Counted from the first letter of the stretch, positions 1 to 6,877 are shown. The stretch: 19,764 bases of DNA from RYN-433 sp036558265 (GCA_036558265.1 DATBFY010000214.1:1-19764), one strand, 5' to 3'. The notes: generated by a model from the letters alone, not told the origin. A program made the numbers and translations.

Positions 1-52
1 ACAATAGCCGGCATGTCCATGGGGGACCCCGCGCGCGCCAATCGCGCATCCG

Positions 53-388
53 TCACTCCGCCGGTTCGATCGTCACGGTCAGGCTCTTGGACTGGAACTG
101 GTCGCGGTAGAGTTCGGCGCGCTCCTTGTGGGTGACCAAGAGGAGGGCGACGCCGGTCTTGTCCGCCTCTTCGGTGCGGAGCGTGGCGTCCTGTTCCGAC
201 AGGTGCGTCAGCTCGACGATGCTCTTGACCACGTGCTGGTGGGTGTTGACGTCGTCGTTGTGAAGCAGCACTTTCCACTGCGGCAGGTGTTTGGGGGGCT
301 GCTTCTGCGGAGCCTGTTTGGGCTTCTTCTTGGACTTGGTCGCGGCCCCGGCGGGGGGCTGCGGGACGGACTTGTCCTGATCACTCAT
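53..388 (-). CDS. clpS: ATP-dependent Clp protease adaptor ClpS (divergent binding site)
   Basis: ClpS binds N-terminal destabilising residues of substrates and hands them to ClpA or ClpC for degradation by ClpP in the cytoplasm. The 111-residue protein has a Pro/Lys/Gln-rich N-terminal tail (residues 1-37), which is the flexible part in this family, then the ClpS core from WKVLLHNDD (38-46) to the C-terminal TVTIEPAE. The N44-D45-D46 triad of the N-degron pocket is present. The position I align with E. coli His66, in the family block A-H-x-T-G-V-A-L, reads A-D-K-T-G-V-A-L, so it is Asp76 (codon at 161-163). The E. coli gatekeeper Met40 aligns with His50. The ATG at 388 is supported by AGGAGG 8 nt upstream. 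The gene stands alone, divergent from anmK. Assignment to ClpS is firm; normal N-degron binding is uncertain. Confidence 0.9.
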   Translation of the reverse strand: MSDQDKSVPQPPAGAATKSKKKPKQAPQKQPPKHLPQWKVLLHNDDVNTHQHVVKSIVELTHLSEQDATLRTEEADKTGVALLLVTHKERAELYRDQFQSKSLTVTIEPAE

Positions 389-396
389 AACCGACG

Positions 397-402
397 CCTC
401 CT
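397..402 (-). promoter_or_regulatory. Strong ribosome binding site of clpS
   Basis: The minus strand reads AGGAGG 8 nt before the ATG at 388. It is one of the few perfect Shine-Dalgarno sequences in the window, in contrast to the neighbouring anmK. Confidence 0.8.
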
Positions 403-423
403 GAGTCCTGTTCTGCTATCGAC

Positions 424-429
424 ATTATA
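424..429 (-). promoter_or_regulatory. Consensus -10 hexamer for clpS
   Basis: The minus strand reads TATAAT, a perfect -10, about 35 nt upstream of the clpS start codon. It leaves room for a short leader that contains the AGGAGG. I see no good TTGACA-like -35 at the usual spacing. Confidence 0.55.
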
Positions 430-518
430 CCCCGGCAAGCAAAACTCCGGCCAGTGGGTATTTGGCGGATGTACGGGACTTTGACTTGGGCGTGTTGCGC
501 CCGGGCCGGGGGTGCCGA

Positions 519-531
519 TAGACTCGATGGG
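519..531 (+). promoter_or_regulatory. -10 element abutting the anmK start (leaderless candidate)
   Basis: TAGACT (519-524) ends 7 nt before the ATG at 532, which would put transcription initiation at or next to the start codon. A weak TTGCGC (495-500) lies 18 nt upstream. No Shine-Dalgarno sequence precedes this ATG. Confidence 0.4.
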
Positions 532-1710
532 ATGGCTGCCAGCACCCGATTGATCGCCGGCGCGATGAGCGGCACCAGCGCCGACGGCGTGGACGTGGCG
601 ATCACGCGCATCGACGGCACGAGCCTGGACATGCGCGCCCAGCTCGTGCGGCACCACCATCGGCCGTATGACGCGAGGTTGAAGGAGGCGATTTTTGCGA
701 TCCGGGGGAGCGGCCAGAGGGTGGGCCTGCCGGAGCTGGCGCGCGTCGGTCGCGAGATCTCGCTCGCCTACGCCGCCTGCGTGAACGAGGCCCTGGTCGT
801 CGCGAATCTGAAGGCCGACGACCTGTCCGCCGTTGCGGCGCACGGGCAGACGCTTTATCACCAGCCGCCGGACACGATTCAGTGGCTCGATCCCGCGCTC
901 CTGGCGGCGGAGGTGGGATGCGCGGTGGTGAGCGACTTCCGCCGGGCCGACTGCGCCGCCGGCGGCCAGGGGGCGCCGCTGGTGCCGTTTGCGGATTACG
1001 TGCTGCTTCGCGACGCGCGCCATCACCGGGTGCTGCTCAACCTGGGCGGTATCGCCAACATCACTTCCATCCCCGCCGGTGCATCGTTGGACCAGGTGAT
1101 TGCCTTCGACACCGGGCCTGCCAACTGTCTATCGGACCATGTCATGCGGACCCGCGTGCCGGACGGACCGGGCTACGACGCTCAGGGCGCGCTGGCGTCC
1201 GAGGGTTGCCTGGTCGAGGCCGTCTCAGATGCCGTGCTCTCGTCCCCGTACTTCGACCAGCCCCCGCCCAAGAGCCTGGATGTGCCGCAGATGATCGAAT
1301 TGTTCGAATCGGGCGTCACGACCGCATGCCAGATTGGCGCCAGGCACGCAACGCCCGACCTGCTGTACACCGCGTGCTGGATCGCGGCCGAGAGCATCGC
1401 CGGGGCGCTGGCCCGGTGGTCGCGGGGATTGTCGGATCTGATTTTCAGCGGCGGTGGCGCTCGGAACGTGACGCTCCGCGACTTGCTGTCGAAACGGATC
1501 ACTGCACATCAGCTCATGCTTGAAAGGCTGTGGCCGCTGGACGCGTTTGGGATTGCGTCGCAGGCAAAGGAGGCGATCGCCTTCGCCTTGCTCGGCGCCG
1601 CAACGCTGGACGGCGTCCCGTCCAACGTCCCATCCTGCACCGGCGCAAAGCATCGCGTTATCCTGGGCTCGATCACACCTGCCCAACGCCCTACAATCGG
1701 CCCCCGATGA
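532..1710 (+). CDS. anmK: Anhydro-N-acetylmuramic acid kinase
   Basis: AnmK opens the 1,6-anhydro ring of anhMurNAc with ATP and yields MurNAc-6-phosphate, a cytoplasmic step of peptidoglycan recycling. The 392-residue protein is close to the usual length of about 370. Visible motifs are GAMSGTSADGVD at residues 10-21, HGQT at 104-107, DFR at 135-137, DTGPANCLSD at 193-202 and the C-terminal nucleotide-binding block SGGGARN at 306-312. The frame is open upstream to an ATG at 454, but the family begins only a few residues before the GAMSGTS block and a -10-like element lies just before 532, so I chose 532. The stop TGA overlaps the ATG of murQ (ATGA), giving a direct enzymatic pair: MurQ uses the AnmK product. 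Confidence 0.95.
   Translation: MAASTRLIAGAMSGTSADGVDVAITRIDGTSLDMRAQLVRHHHRPYDARLKEAIFAIRGSGQRVGLPELARVGREISLAYAACVNEALVVANLKADDLSAVAAHGQTLYHQPPDTIQWLDPALLAAEVGCAVVSDFRRADCAAGGQGAPLVPFADYVLLRDARHHRVLLNLGGIANITSIPAGASLDQVIAFDTGPANCLSDHVMRTRVPDGPGYDAQGALASEGCLVEAVSDAVLSSPYFDQPPPKSLDVPQMIELFESGVTTACQIGARHATPDLLYTACWIAAESIAGALARWSRGLSDLIFSGGGARNVTLRDLLSKRITAHQLMLERLWPLDAFGIASQAKEAIAFALLGAATLDGVPSNVPSCTGAKHRVILGSITPAQRPTIGPR
1692..1697 (+). promoter_or_regulatory. Possible internal -10 before murQ
   Basis: TACAAT lies inside the last codons of anmK, 9 nt before the murQ ATG. It may be an internal promoter giving murQ some expression independent of anmK. It could also be chance. Confidence 0.25.
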
Positions 1711-2606
1711 ACGACCGTTCCCACCTGATCACCGAGCTGCGCCTCCCCGAGTCGATGCGCCTGGACGCGATGAGCATCGACGATGCCGTCGCCCTGATGA
1801 ACCAGCAGGACCTCAAGGCGTTGGAAGCGGTCGGCAAGGTCCGCCCGGAGGTCACCCGCACGGTTGAGCTCGTCGTCGCCGCGTTCCGGCAGGGGGGGCG
1901 GCTGATCTACTTCGGCGCGGGCACCAGCGGACGTCTGGGGGTGCTCGACGCCTCCGAATGTCCCCCGACGTTCCGCGCCGACCCGGAGATGGTGCAGGGC
2001 GTGATCGCGGGGGGCCCCGACGCCATGTTCCGCGCCAAGGAGGGGGCCGAGGACAGCCCCGAGGGCGGCGCCGCGGCCGTGGACGAGAGACAAGTCGGCC
2101 CCAGGGACGTGGTCGTCGGCATCGCCGCCGGTGGGACGACGCCGTTCGTGCATGGCGTGCTCCGCCGCGCCCAAGAGCGGGGCGCCAAGACCGTCTTCCT
2201 CACCTGTGTCCAGCCCGTGCCCGGCGAGCCGGACGTGGACGTGACGATCCGCCCGATCGTCGGCCCGGAGGTGCTCACCGGCTCGACGCGCCTTAAGGCC
2301 GGCACCGCCACCAAGCTGGTGCTCAACAGCATCACGACGATCGCGATGGTGCACCTGGGCAAGTGCTACGAGAACCTGATGGTGGACCTGCGCGCCAGCA
2401 ACAGCAAGCTGTGGGAGCGTGGGGCGCGGATCGTGGCGACGCTGACGGGCCTTTCGCGCGAGCGGGCGATGGAGCTGCTCCGCGCCGCTGACGGGCACGT
2501 GAAGCTGGCGGTGGTCATGCACAAGCGGAACGTGCCGGCCGACGAGGGCCGGCGGCTGTTGGAGCGGGCGGGCGGGCGATTGCGCGAGGCCGTCGATGAA
2601 CGCTGA
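1707..2606 (+). CDS. murQ: N-acetylmuramic acid 6-phosphate etherase
   Basis: MurQ cleaves the lactyl ether of MurNAc-6-phosphate to give GlcNAc-6-phosphate and D-lactate, in the cytoplasm. The 299-residue protein is of normal length and has the SIS-domain signature GAGTSGRLGVLDASECPPTF (residues 70-89). Within it, Glu84 matches the catalytic Glu83 of E. coli, and Glu115 in AKEGAED matches Glu114. The block GIAAGGTTPFVHG follows. The ATG at 1707 overlaps the anmK stop by 4 bp, and the 3' end overlaps the next gene by 11 bp, so translation of the three is likely coupled. Together with anmK it supports active cell-wall recycling, and hence a peptidoglycan wall. Confidence 0.96.
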   Translation: MNDRSHLITELRLPESMRLDAMSIDDAVALMNQQDLKALEAVGKVRPEVTRTVELVVAAFRQGGRLIYFGAGTSGRLGVLDASECPPTFRADPEMVQGVIAGGPDAMFRAKEGAEDSPEGGAAAVDERQVGPRDVVVGIAAGGTTPFVHGVLRRAQERGAKTVFLTCVQPVPGEPDVDVTIRPIVGPEVLTGSTRLKAGTATKLVLNSITTIAMVHLGKCYENLMVDLRASNSKLWERGARIVATLTGLSRERAMELLRAADGHVKLAVVMHKRNVPADEGRRLLERAGGRLREAVDER

Positions 2607-2949
2607 TTCCCTGAACGACCTGATCCGCGCCGCCGTCGCCTTCCGCGACCAGCGCGACTGGGCGCAGTTTCACAATCCCAAGGAGCTGGCGATCTCGCTG
2701 GCGGTCGAGTCGGCCGAGCTGATCCAGCTCATGCAGTGGCACAAGGGGGCCGAGCTGGAGCGCGTGATCCGCGAGAAGCACGATCACATCCGCGATGAGC
2801 TGGCGGACGTGCTCTTCTCGGTGCTGCTGCTGGCGGACGAACTGAAGATCGAGCTGGGGCGGGCATTCCTCGACAAGCTGGAGAAGATCGGCGAGCGATA
2901 TCCGGTGGAGAAGGCGAAGGGGAGCGCGAAGAAGTATTCGGATTTATGA
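2596..2949 (+). CDS. MazG-like nucleotide pyrophosphohydrolase
   Basis: This is a 117-residue all-alpha protein of the MazG / RS21-C6 (dCTPase-like) superfamily, which hydrolyses (d)NTPs to monophosphate and pyrophosphate, often as house-cleaning. The metal-binding pattern is visible: E38-x-x-E41 in AVESAELIQ, then E68-x-x-D71 in RDELADV. The N-terminal RDWAQFHNPKELA (residues 20-32) is typical of the short single-domain form. The start codon overlaps the end of murQ by 11 bp, with GAGG about 6 nt upstream. It is the last gene of the recycling operon; its link to cell-wall recycling is unclear, and it may be present only for co-expression. The substrate cannot be read from the sequence. Confidence 0.88.
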   Translation: MNADSLNDLIRAAVAFRDQRDWAQFHNPKELAISLAVESAELIQLMQWHKGAELERVIREKHDHIRDELADVLFSVLLLADELKIELGRAFLDKLEKIGERYPVEKAKGSAKKYSDL

Positions 2950-3097
2950 TTCGAACTCGCCCGACCGGATCAGCATTTGGCGCAGGAGGACGCAATCCGA
3001 ATCGTCGATGCGTTTCCGGGTCGTACAAAGTTTGCGCGCGTCAGCCGGGCTTTGGCGTACAGGATTGGGAGGGAGTTGCAGATAACATCTTGCGGTC
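2950..3097. other. Spacer after the anmK operon, nothing recognised
   Basis: I see no convincing gene or plus-strand terminator here. It ends where the T-run of the minus-strand terminator begins. Confidence 0.5.
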
Positions 3098-3138
3098 AGA
3101 AAAAGCAGAAACGCCTCGACCATCCTGGCCGAGGCGTT
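3098..3138 (-). terminator. Intrinsic terminator of the structured RNA
   Basis: On the minus strand AACGCCTCG (3138-3130) pairs perfectly with CGAGGCGTT (3118-3110) over an 11-nt loop. TCTGCTTTTTC follows, with five consecutive T at 3104-3100. The T-run exists on this strand only, so the structure terminates leftward transcription. The T-run starts 5 nt after the stem, which is slightly distal. Confidence 0.7.
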
Positions 3139-3217
3139 CCAAGTAAGACGGTCTGACTCGCGTGGTTGGCTGAGGCAGGGCGCCTGGGCCCGTGGATCAG
3201 CCTGGGGGTGGCCCGCA

Positions 3218-3233
3218 CGGAGACAAGGCTCCG
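3218..3233 (-). repeat. 16-nt hairpin repeat, copy 2
   Basis: The minus strand reads CGGAGCCTTGTCTCCG: a 5-bp stem CGGAG/CTCCG with the loop CCTTGT. It is identical to the copy at 3739-3754 and lies near the 3' end of the candidate RNA. Confidence 0.85.
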
Positions 3234-3355
3234 CGGAGTCCCGACTTGTCACGGTCGGGACAAACTTGAGGTTAAGCCCGAGTTCTCAACCTCAAACCGG
3301 CCGAAAAACACAATACGACCACACGCGGTGACGGTTGCGGGGAGCAGCGTCACCG

Positions 3356-3440
3356 GGAGGACGGTCAACCACGATCAACGGTTGCCACCGCGGACTGCGG
3401 TCAACACGCCACCGGCGAGCAGTGGCGTCCGAGGTCCTCC
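3356..3440 (-). other. Multibranch domain of the candidate RNA
   Basis: GGAGGAC (3356-3362) pairs with GTCCTCC (3434-3440) and encloses the hairpins 3387-3401 and 3406-3428. The first of these has an extra outer helix GTTG/CAAC (3381-3384/3402-3405) with a 2-nt bulge. This nested arrangement is what a folded RNA junction looks like and is hard to get by chance. Confidence 0.5.
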
Positions 3441-3729
3441 GTCATGCACAGGCGTCGGGGTGGTGAAGCTCGGAAGAGGGGGACAGTCCTCGGGGTGTCA
3501 CGCCCGATTCCTGCCGGTATCCGAGCTCCGCCGCCGGGTTCCGGCGTCGTGCCCTTTTCTTCGAGAAGCCGCCAGGCGCCAAATCAGAGCGTCAACGACT
3601 TCTCTGGTCACCTCGCACTCGCCTGCTTGAATCCTTTTCAGAGCGATTCAGGCCCCTACGTCTCCGGGACCATGGGAACAGACGAACAAGGTAACCGTGC
3701 CTACGGGATTAGCTGTCGCACGCGGCCAA

Positions 3730-3766
3730 TTCCGACGCCGGAGACAAGGCTCCGATCCCTTCGGAA
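3730..3766 (-). repeat. 16-nt hairpin repeat, copy 1, inside an outer helix
   Basis: The identical 16-mer CGGAGCCTTGTCTCCG (minus strand, 3754-3739) is enclosed by a second perfect 6-bp helix, TTCCGA/TCGGAA (3766-3761 with 3735-3730), separated by an internal loop. The copy at 3218 is 521 bp away and lacks this outer helix. Confidence 0.75.
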
Positions 3767-4038
3767 CAGGTACCGCATGGGCCGTCTCACACATCGATCT
3801 TCGGAGAGTTCGTTCGTGACGAATGTCACGATCTCACCCACGAAGAAAGATGTGATCCACGACGGGCTAGGCCTGAAAAGTGGCCTGATCTTGGGCCAAC
3901 CGATTGCGACTTGGATTCCTCTCAAGCCGCAGAGCGAACAATCTGATTCGCCCGTGTCGATCAACCGGATCTGCGCCCCAGGAAATGGGTCTCCCGTGCC
4001 GCTGTACAAGCCGGCTTCGGCGGTCACATCGAGGGCTC

Positions 4039-4098
4039 ATCCTATGGGGACCACCAATCTTGTCAATCCCGTTTTTCCGGAACCCGCTTAATTTTTTC
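4039..4098 (-). promoter_or_regulatory. Strong promoter with UP-element-like A-tracts for the structured RNA
   Basis: On the minus strand a perfect TTGACA (4066-4061) is followed after 16 nt by TAGGAT (4044-4039, four of six consensus positions), which places initiation near 4032. Upstream lie GGAAAAAC (about -40) and GAAAAAATTAA (about -60), positioned like the proximal and distal UP subsites of stable-RNA promoters. No start codon with a ribosome binding site follows, as expected for an RNA gene. Confidence 0.6.
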
Positions 4099-4264
4099 GC
4101 ATGTTGGGTGGTTCACTGATGAGAAAATGTGCGTCCGTGTGAGCCTCCAAGGTCATCCATACAAGGTGCTTTTCCGTCGAGCGTTGCCGCATGGCGGCGA
4201 CGGTGCAACACGAATTGGGCCAAGGGGTTTGATCCGATAGAGTATGAGGCCAACTTAATCGGGA
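4099..4264. other. Spacer upstream of the glycosyltransferase gene, nothing recognised
   Basis: There is no gene-like reading frame. An in-frame TAA at 4256-4258 limits how far upstream the following gene can begin. I could not identify a convincing plus-strand promoter. Confidence 0.4.
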
Positions 4265-4342
4265 ATCGCCATTCAACTCGCCACCGAACAGCCCGCGCCA
4301 CAGCCCACGCCGCCCGCGGCGTCCGCGGGTGAGAGCGCGCCG

Positions 4343-6169
4343 TTGGATGCCGCATTGGTGCGCACGAGCGATTCGCGCCTCGCAGGAACGTTGCCGCGAC
4401 TGAGCGATCCGGAACACTGGAGCGCGCGCCTGGCAATGGGCGCGATCCTTTTTGCGCTCCTCACGGGATTCGGCGCGTTCACGCAGCAGTTCTGGGTCCC
4501 CGCCCACGCCGGCACAGACCAGAATGGCTACCTGGTTGGCGGGCGGATGATCGCCAATTTCGGATCCGCCGGTTTCAAGCCCGAAGACCCGTACACGTTC
4601 GTCGGGCGGATGTGGATCGCCGCGCCGGACGGACGTTACTTTCCGAAATACCCCCTCGGCCTGCCGGTCCTGGTCGCAGTTGTCTTCAAGGCGGTCGGAC
4701 CGACCGCCGTCTACTTCATCAGTCCCATTTGCATGATCCTGGCGCTGCTGGCGGTGTTCCTGACCGTTCGCCTGGTCGCGGGGTCGTTTGCGGGACTTTT
4801 GGGTACCGCCATCGTCGCAACAAGCCCGGTGACCCTCGGGCTGACCAACAATCCGAACAGTCACGCCGCCACACTCTGTTTCGTCGCCTGGGGGATGTAC
4901 CTGCTGCTGGGCTGGTGGCAACGCCCCACCTTCTGGCGGGCGGCGCTGGCCGGGCTGTTCCTCGGTTGCGCGGCAACGATCCGATACAGCGAGGCCCTGC
5001 TGGGGCTTCCGCTCCTGGCAGTGTTGCTCTTTAACCTCCACTGGCGTCGCGGGCGATCCTGGGCGCAGGTGGCCACGCTGCTGGGATGCTGGATGATGCC
5101 CATCCTGGTTCTCCTGACCGCCAATCGCATCTCGATCGGAACCTGGACCGGCTACGACGCGACCAACGAGAGCACCGGCTTCGACGCCCGATACTTTGCC
5201 CGCAACTGGGAGCCAATGGTGCGGCAACTGGCCGGCACCGCCCTTTTTTTCACGCTGCCGCTGAGCCTCCTGGGGCTGATCCAGCTATTTGCACGCAACT
5301 GGAAGCTGGCCTTGGTCTTGTGGGCCTGGATCCTGCCCGGCGTCCTGCTTTACACGTCCTACTACTGGGCCCCGGACAACCTGGGCATCGGATACATGCG
5401 GTTCCTGTTGAGCGTCTTTCCCCCACTGGCGCTGGGCGCGGCGTGGTGCCTCACGCGGCTGGCTTTCGTGGCCGCGGCGCCGCCCTGGACGCTCCGCTGG
5501 CTGGTCGGGCCCTTGGCCGCGCTCGTGCTGGTTTTGGGAGCAGGGGCCTACAACGTCTGGGCGGCGTTGCCGACGCTGGAAAACGACCGGCACCGAAGCC
5601 TTGCCGTCGCCGAGGCGGCCGAGAAGGTCATGACCCAGGCCAATGTGCCCGCCGGCTCGGTCCTCTTCGGACCGCGCGAGATGCTCCACCATTTGCAGTT
5701 CGTCGCGAACGACCGGCTGTACTCCACCGAGGAGTTCGACCGCCGGTACATCCGATCGCTCGAACGCGTCGATCCGGACGAGCCCAGCGCCCTGCAACCC
5801 GAGCGGGCGGCGGCGCTTTACAGGCTGCTGAAGGACAAGTCCGATCGGGATCTGGCCGGGTTGCTGCGCGAGTTGACGGCCAAAGCGCTCAATGAGCATC
5901 GGCGGGTGTTTGCGATCGTGCCGGATTCGGATGGGCTGCCGCTGTCGTTCGCCGATTCGCGCTTCGAGCCCGGTGACGGCAGGGCGTTTGCGAAGCGAGA
6001 AGTGCTGACCTGGACCGAACCGGAAATGTCCCTCGTCGGCGTCCGGGGCCGGCGTGGCGGCGGTCCGGGAGGGGCGTGGCGGGCACCGGTTCGAGAACGC
6101 ACGAGTCCGGGCGTGTCCTGGCGGTTGGTTGAGATCACCTCGGATCAACGAAGTGGCGGGCCGGAGTGA
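4343..6169 (+). CDS. GT-C type membrane glycosyltransferase (PMT/ArnT-like)
   Basis: This integral membrane protein of about 608 residues has roughly ten hydrophobic segments between residues 31 and 410 and a soluble C-terminal domain of about 200 residues. The GT-C pattern is visible: an acidic TDQNGYL motif (58-64) in the first periplasmic loop, PKYPLGLPVL (101-110), RYSE (214-217) and YMRFLLSVFPPL (351-362). Such enzymes move a sugar from a polyprenyl-phosphate donor to lipid or protein on the outer face of the membrane. Acceptor and donor cannot be told. The start is uncertain: TTG at 4343 is the first usual start codon after the in-frame TAA at 4256, yet the codons from 4265 read as a Pro/Ala/Gln-rich protein tail, so initiation at a non-canonical codon such as ATT 4271 is possible. 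Confidence 0.75.
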   Translation: MDAALVRTSDSRLAGTLPRLSDPEHWSARLAMGAILFALLTGFGAFTQQFWVPAHAGTDQNGYLVGGRMIANFGSAGFKPEDPYTFVGRMWIAAPDGRYFPKYPLGLPVLVAVVFKAVGPTAVYFISPICMILALLAVFLTVRLVAGSFAGLLGTAIVATSPVTLGLTNNPNSHAATLCFVAWGMYLLLGWWQRPTFWRAALAGLFLGCAATIRYSEALLGLPLLAVLLFNLHWRRGRSWAQVATLLGCWMMPILVLLTANRISIGTWTGYDATNESTGFDARYFARNWEPMVRQLAGTALFFTLPLSLLGLIQLFARNWKLALVLWAWILPGVLLYTSYYWAPDNLGIGYMRFLLSVFPPLALGAAWCLTRLAFVAAAPPWTLRWLVGPLAALVLVLGAGAYNVWAALPTLENDRHRSLAVAEAAEKVMTQANVPAGSVLFGPREMLHHLQFVANDRLYSTEEFDRRYIRSLERVDPDEPSALQPERAAALYRLLKDKSDRDLAGLLRELTAKALNEHRRVFAIVPDSDGLPLSFADSRFEPGDGRAFAKREVLTWTEPEMSLVGVRGRRGGGPGGAWRAPVRERTSPGVSWRLVEITSDQRSGGPE

Positions 6170-6284
6170 ATCGGTTCTCCGGGCAGCGGTCGGGAGTGGC
6201 GCGGAGGTCGTGCCATGCTGGCGTGACTGGGTCGAGAGAGTTTTCGGTTCGACCTTGCCGCGCTCGCTTTGACGCGCGGTAGTC

Positions 6285-6297
6285 TAGACTTACCGTC
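6285..6297 (+). promoter_or_regulatory. -10 element 7 nt before the next start (leaderless candidate)
   Basis: TAGACT (6285-6290) is followed by 7 nt and then the ATG at 6298, the same hexamer and spacing as before anmK. There is no Shine-Dalgarno sequence. No well-spaced -35 was found; TTGACG at 6269-6274 is too close. Confidence 0.35.
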
Positions 6298-6858
6298 ATG
6301 CCAGACGAGCCCGCCATCGAGGTCCTCCCCTACGCCGCCGCGACGCGCCAGCGGGGCGGCCGGCGATTAAACGCCGTGGCGTTGATCGGGGGTGCGCTGG
6401 TGCTTTGCCTCTATTATCTGGGCCTGGTGCCGGCGATGTCGTGGTTCGCGTTCGATTACACGAAGACCATCGGATTGCCAACGGCGGTGAGGGAAGTGAT
6501 CAAGGTGCCGCCGTGGAAGTTGGTGGCGGACCCGTATACGTCCGTCAAGGTGTGGTTCATCCCATTCGCTGTCGGCGCGCTCGTCGGCTTTGTCGTCGCG
6601 CGCCGGCCGCGGGCTAAATTGATCCTTGCGGGCGTGGCGCTAGGGGTTTCGGTCCTGGGCGGTTCGTCCATGATGCTCGTTTCGCCGATCGCGTTCTTCA
6701 TCATCGCGCCCGCCGCCGTGCTGGGGCGGTGCGATGGAGAGGACTGGTCAGAAGGCCTGGTTGCATATGCCGCGATGGGCGGGTGGATCGTCCTCTGGAC
6801 CCTCATCATGCTGGCGATGGTGTGGGCGCAGTGGAGGCGTGCGCGGCGCACCGGTTAG
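6298..6858 (+). CDS. Hypothetical membrane protein, four or more TM helices
   Basis: This is a 186-residue protein I do not recognise. A soluble N-terminus of about 23 residues rich in Arg and Pro is followed by hydrophobic segments at roughly 24-50, 83-101, 105-142 (long enough for two helices) and 153-178. It ends in the basic tail QWRRARRTG, which suggests a cytoplasmic C-terminus by the positive-inside rule. It has no signal peptide, Cys pairs or catalytic motif. The gene ends 20 bp from the convergent pyrophosphatase gene. Confidence 0.7.
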   Translation: MPDEPAIEVLPYAAATRQRGGRRLNAVALIGGALVLCLYYLGLVPAMSWFAFDYTKTIGLPTAVREVIKVPPWKLVADPYTSVKVWFIPFAVGALVGFVVARRPRAKLILAGVALGVSVLGGSSMMLVSPIAFFIIAPAAVLGRCDGEDWSEGLVAYAAMGGWIVLWTLIMLAMVWAQWRRARRTG

Positions 6859-6877
6859 CGCGTATGGCGCCGGGCGA

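Larger units (their letters stand above)
3098..4032 (-). ncRNA. Candidate large structured noncoding RNA (about 0.93 kb), no known family recognised
   Basis: No plausible protein gene lies here: reading frames on both strands lack recognisable domains and good starts. Composition drops (3841-3900 is 33/60 G+C by my count, against 47/60 at 2041-2100 in murQ). The minus strand has a promoter at 4039-4066 and a terminator at 3098-3138. Between them lie many perfect short inverted repeats: 3238-3245/3254-3261 (8 bp), 3266-3273/3288-3295 (8 bp), 3326-3333/3348-3355 (8 bp), 3387-3391/3397-3401 (5 bp), 3406-3412/3422-3428 (7 bp), 3532-3537/3541-3546 (6 bp), 3814-3820/3825-3831 (7 bp), and a 9-bp stem with a 3-nt bulge at 3621-3653. 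A long-range 7-bp helix, 3356-3362/3434-3440, encloses two of these hairpins. I looked for hallmark blocks of RNase P RNA, tmRNA, rRNA and group II intron domain V and found none. Size and texture resemble giant bacterial RNAs such as OLE, GOLLD or ROOL in kind only. Confidence 0.55.

Noticed and set aside
454..531. Longer anmK start at ATG 454
   Set aside because: The extra 26 residues have no counterpart in the family, and a -10-like element sits between them and the conserved start.
3266..3295. Hairpin resembling a 16S rRNA helix (GGGCTTAACCTC)
   Set aside because: Similarity is limited to a few bases of a generic stem-loop; flanking rRNA sequence is absent, so it is not an rRNA fragment.
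3701..4027. Minus-strand reading frame of 108 codons within the candidate RNA
   Set aside because: It starts almost at the predicted transcription start, has no ribosome binding site, shows no recognisable domain, and its codons overlap several perfect hairpins.
3444..4091. Plus-strand reading frame of 215 codons across the same region
   Set aside because: There is no promoter or ribosome binding site on that strand, no domain, and composition is unlike the neighbouring genes. The promoter and terminator evidence points to the other strand.
4088..5227. Long minus-strand frame opposite the glycosyltransferase
   Set aside because: It is Gly/Arg/Gln-rich without domains and is the shadow of a clear membrane protein gene.
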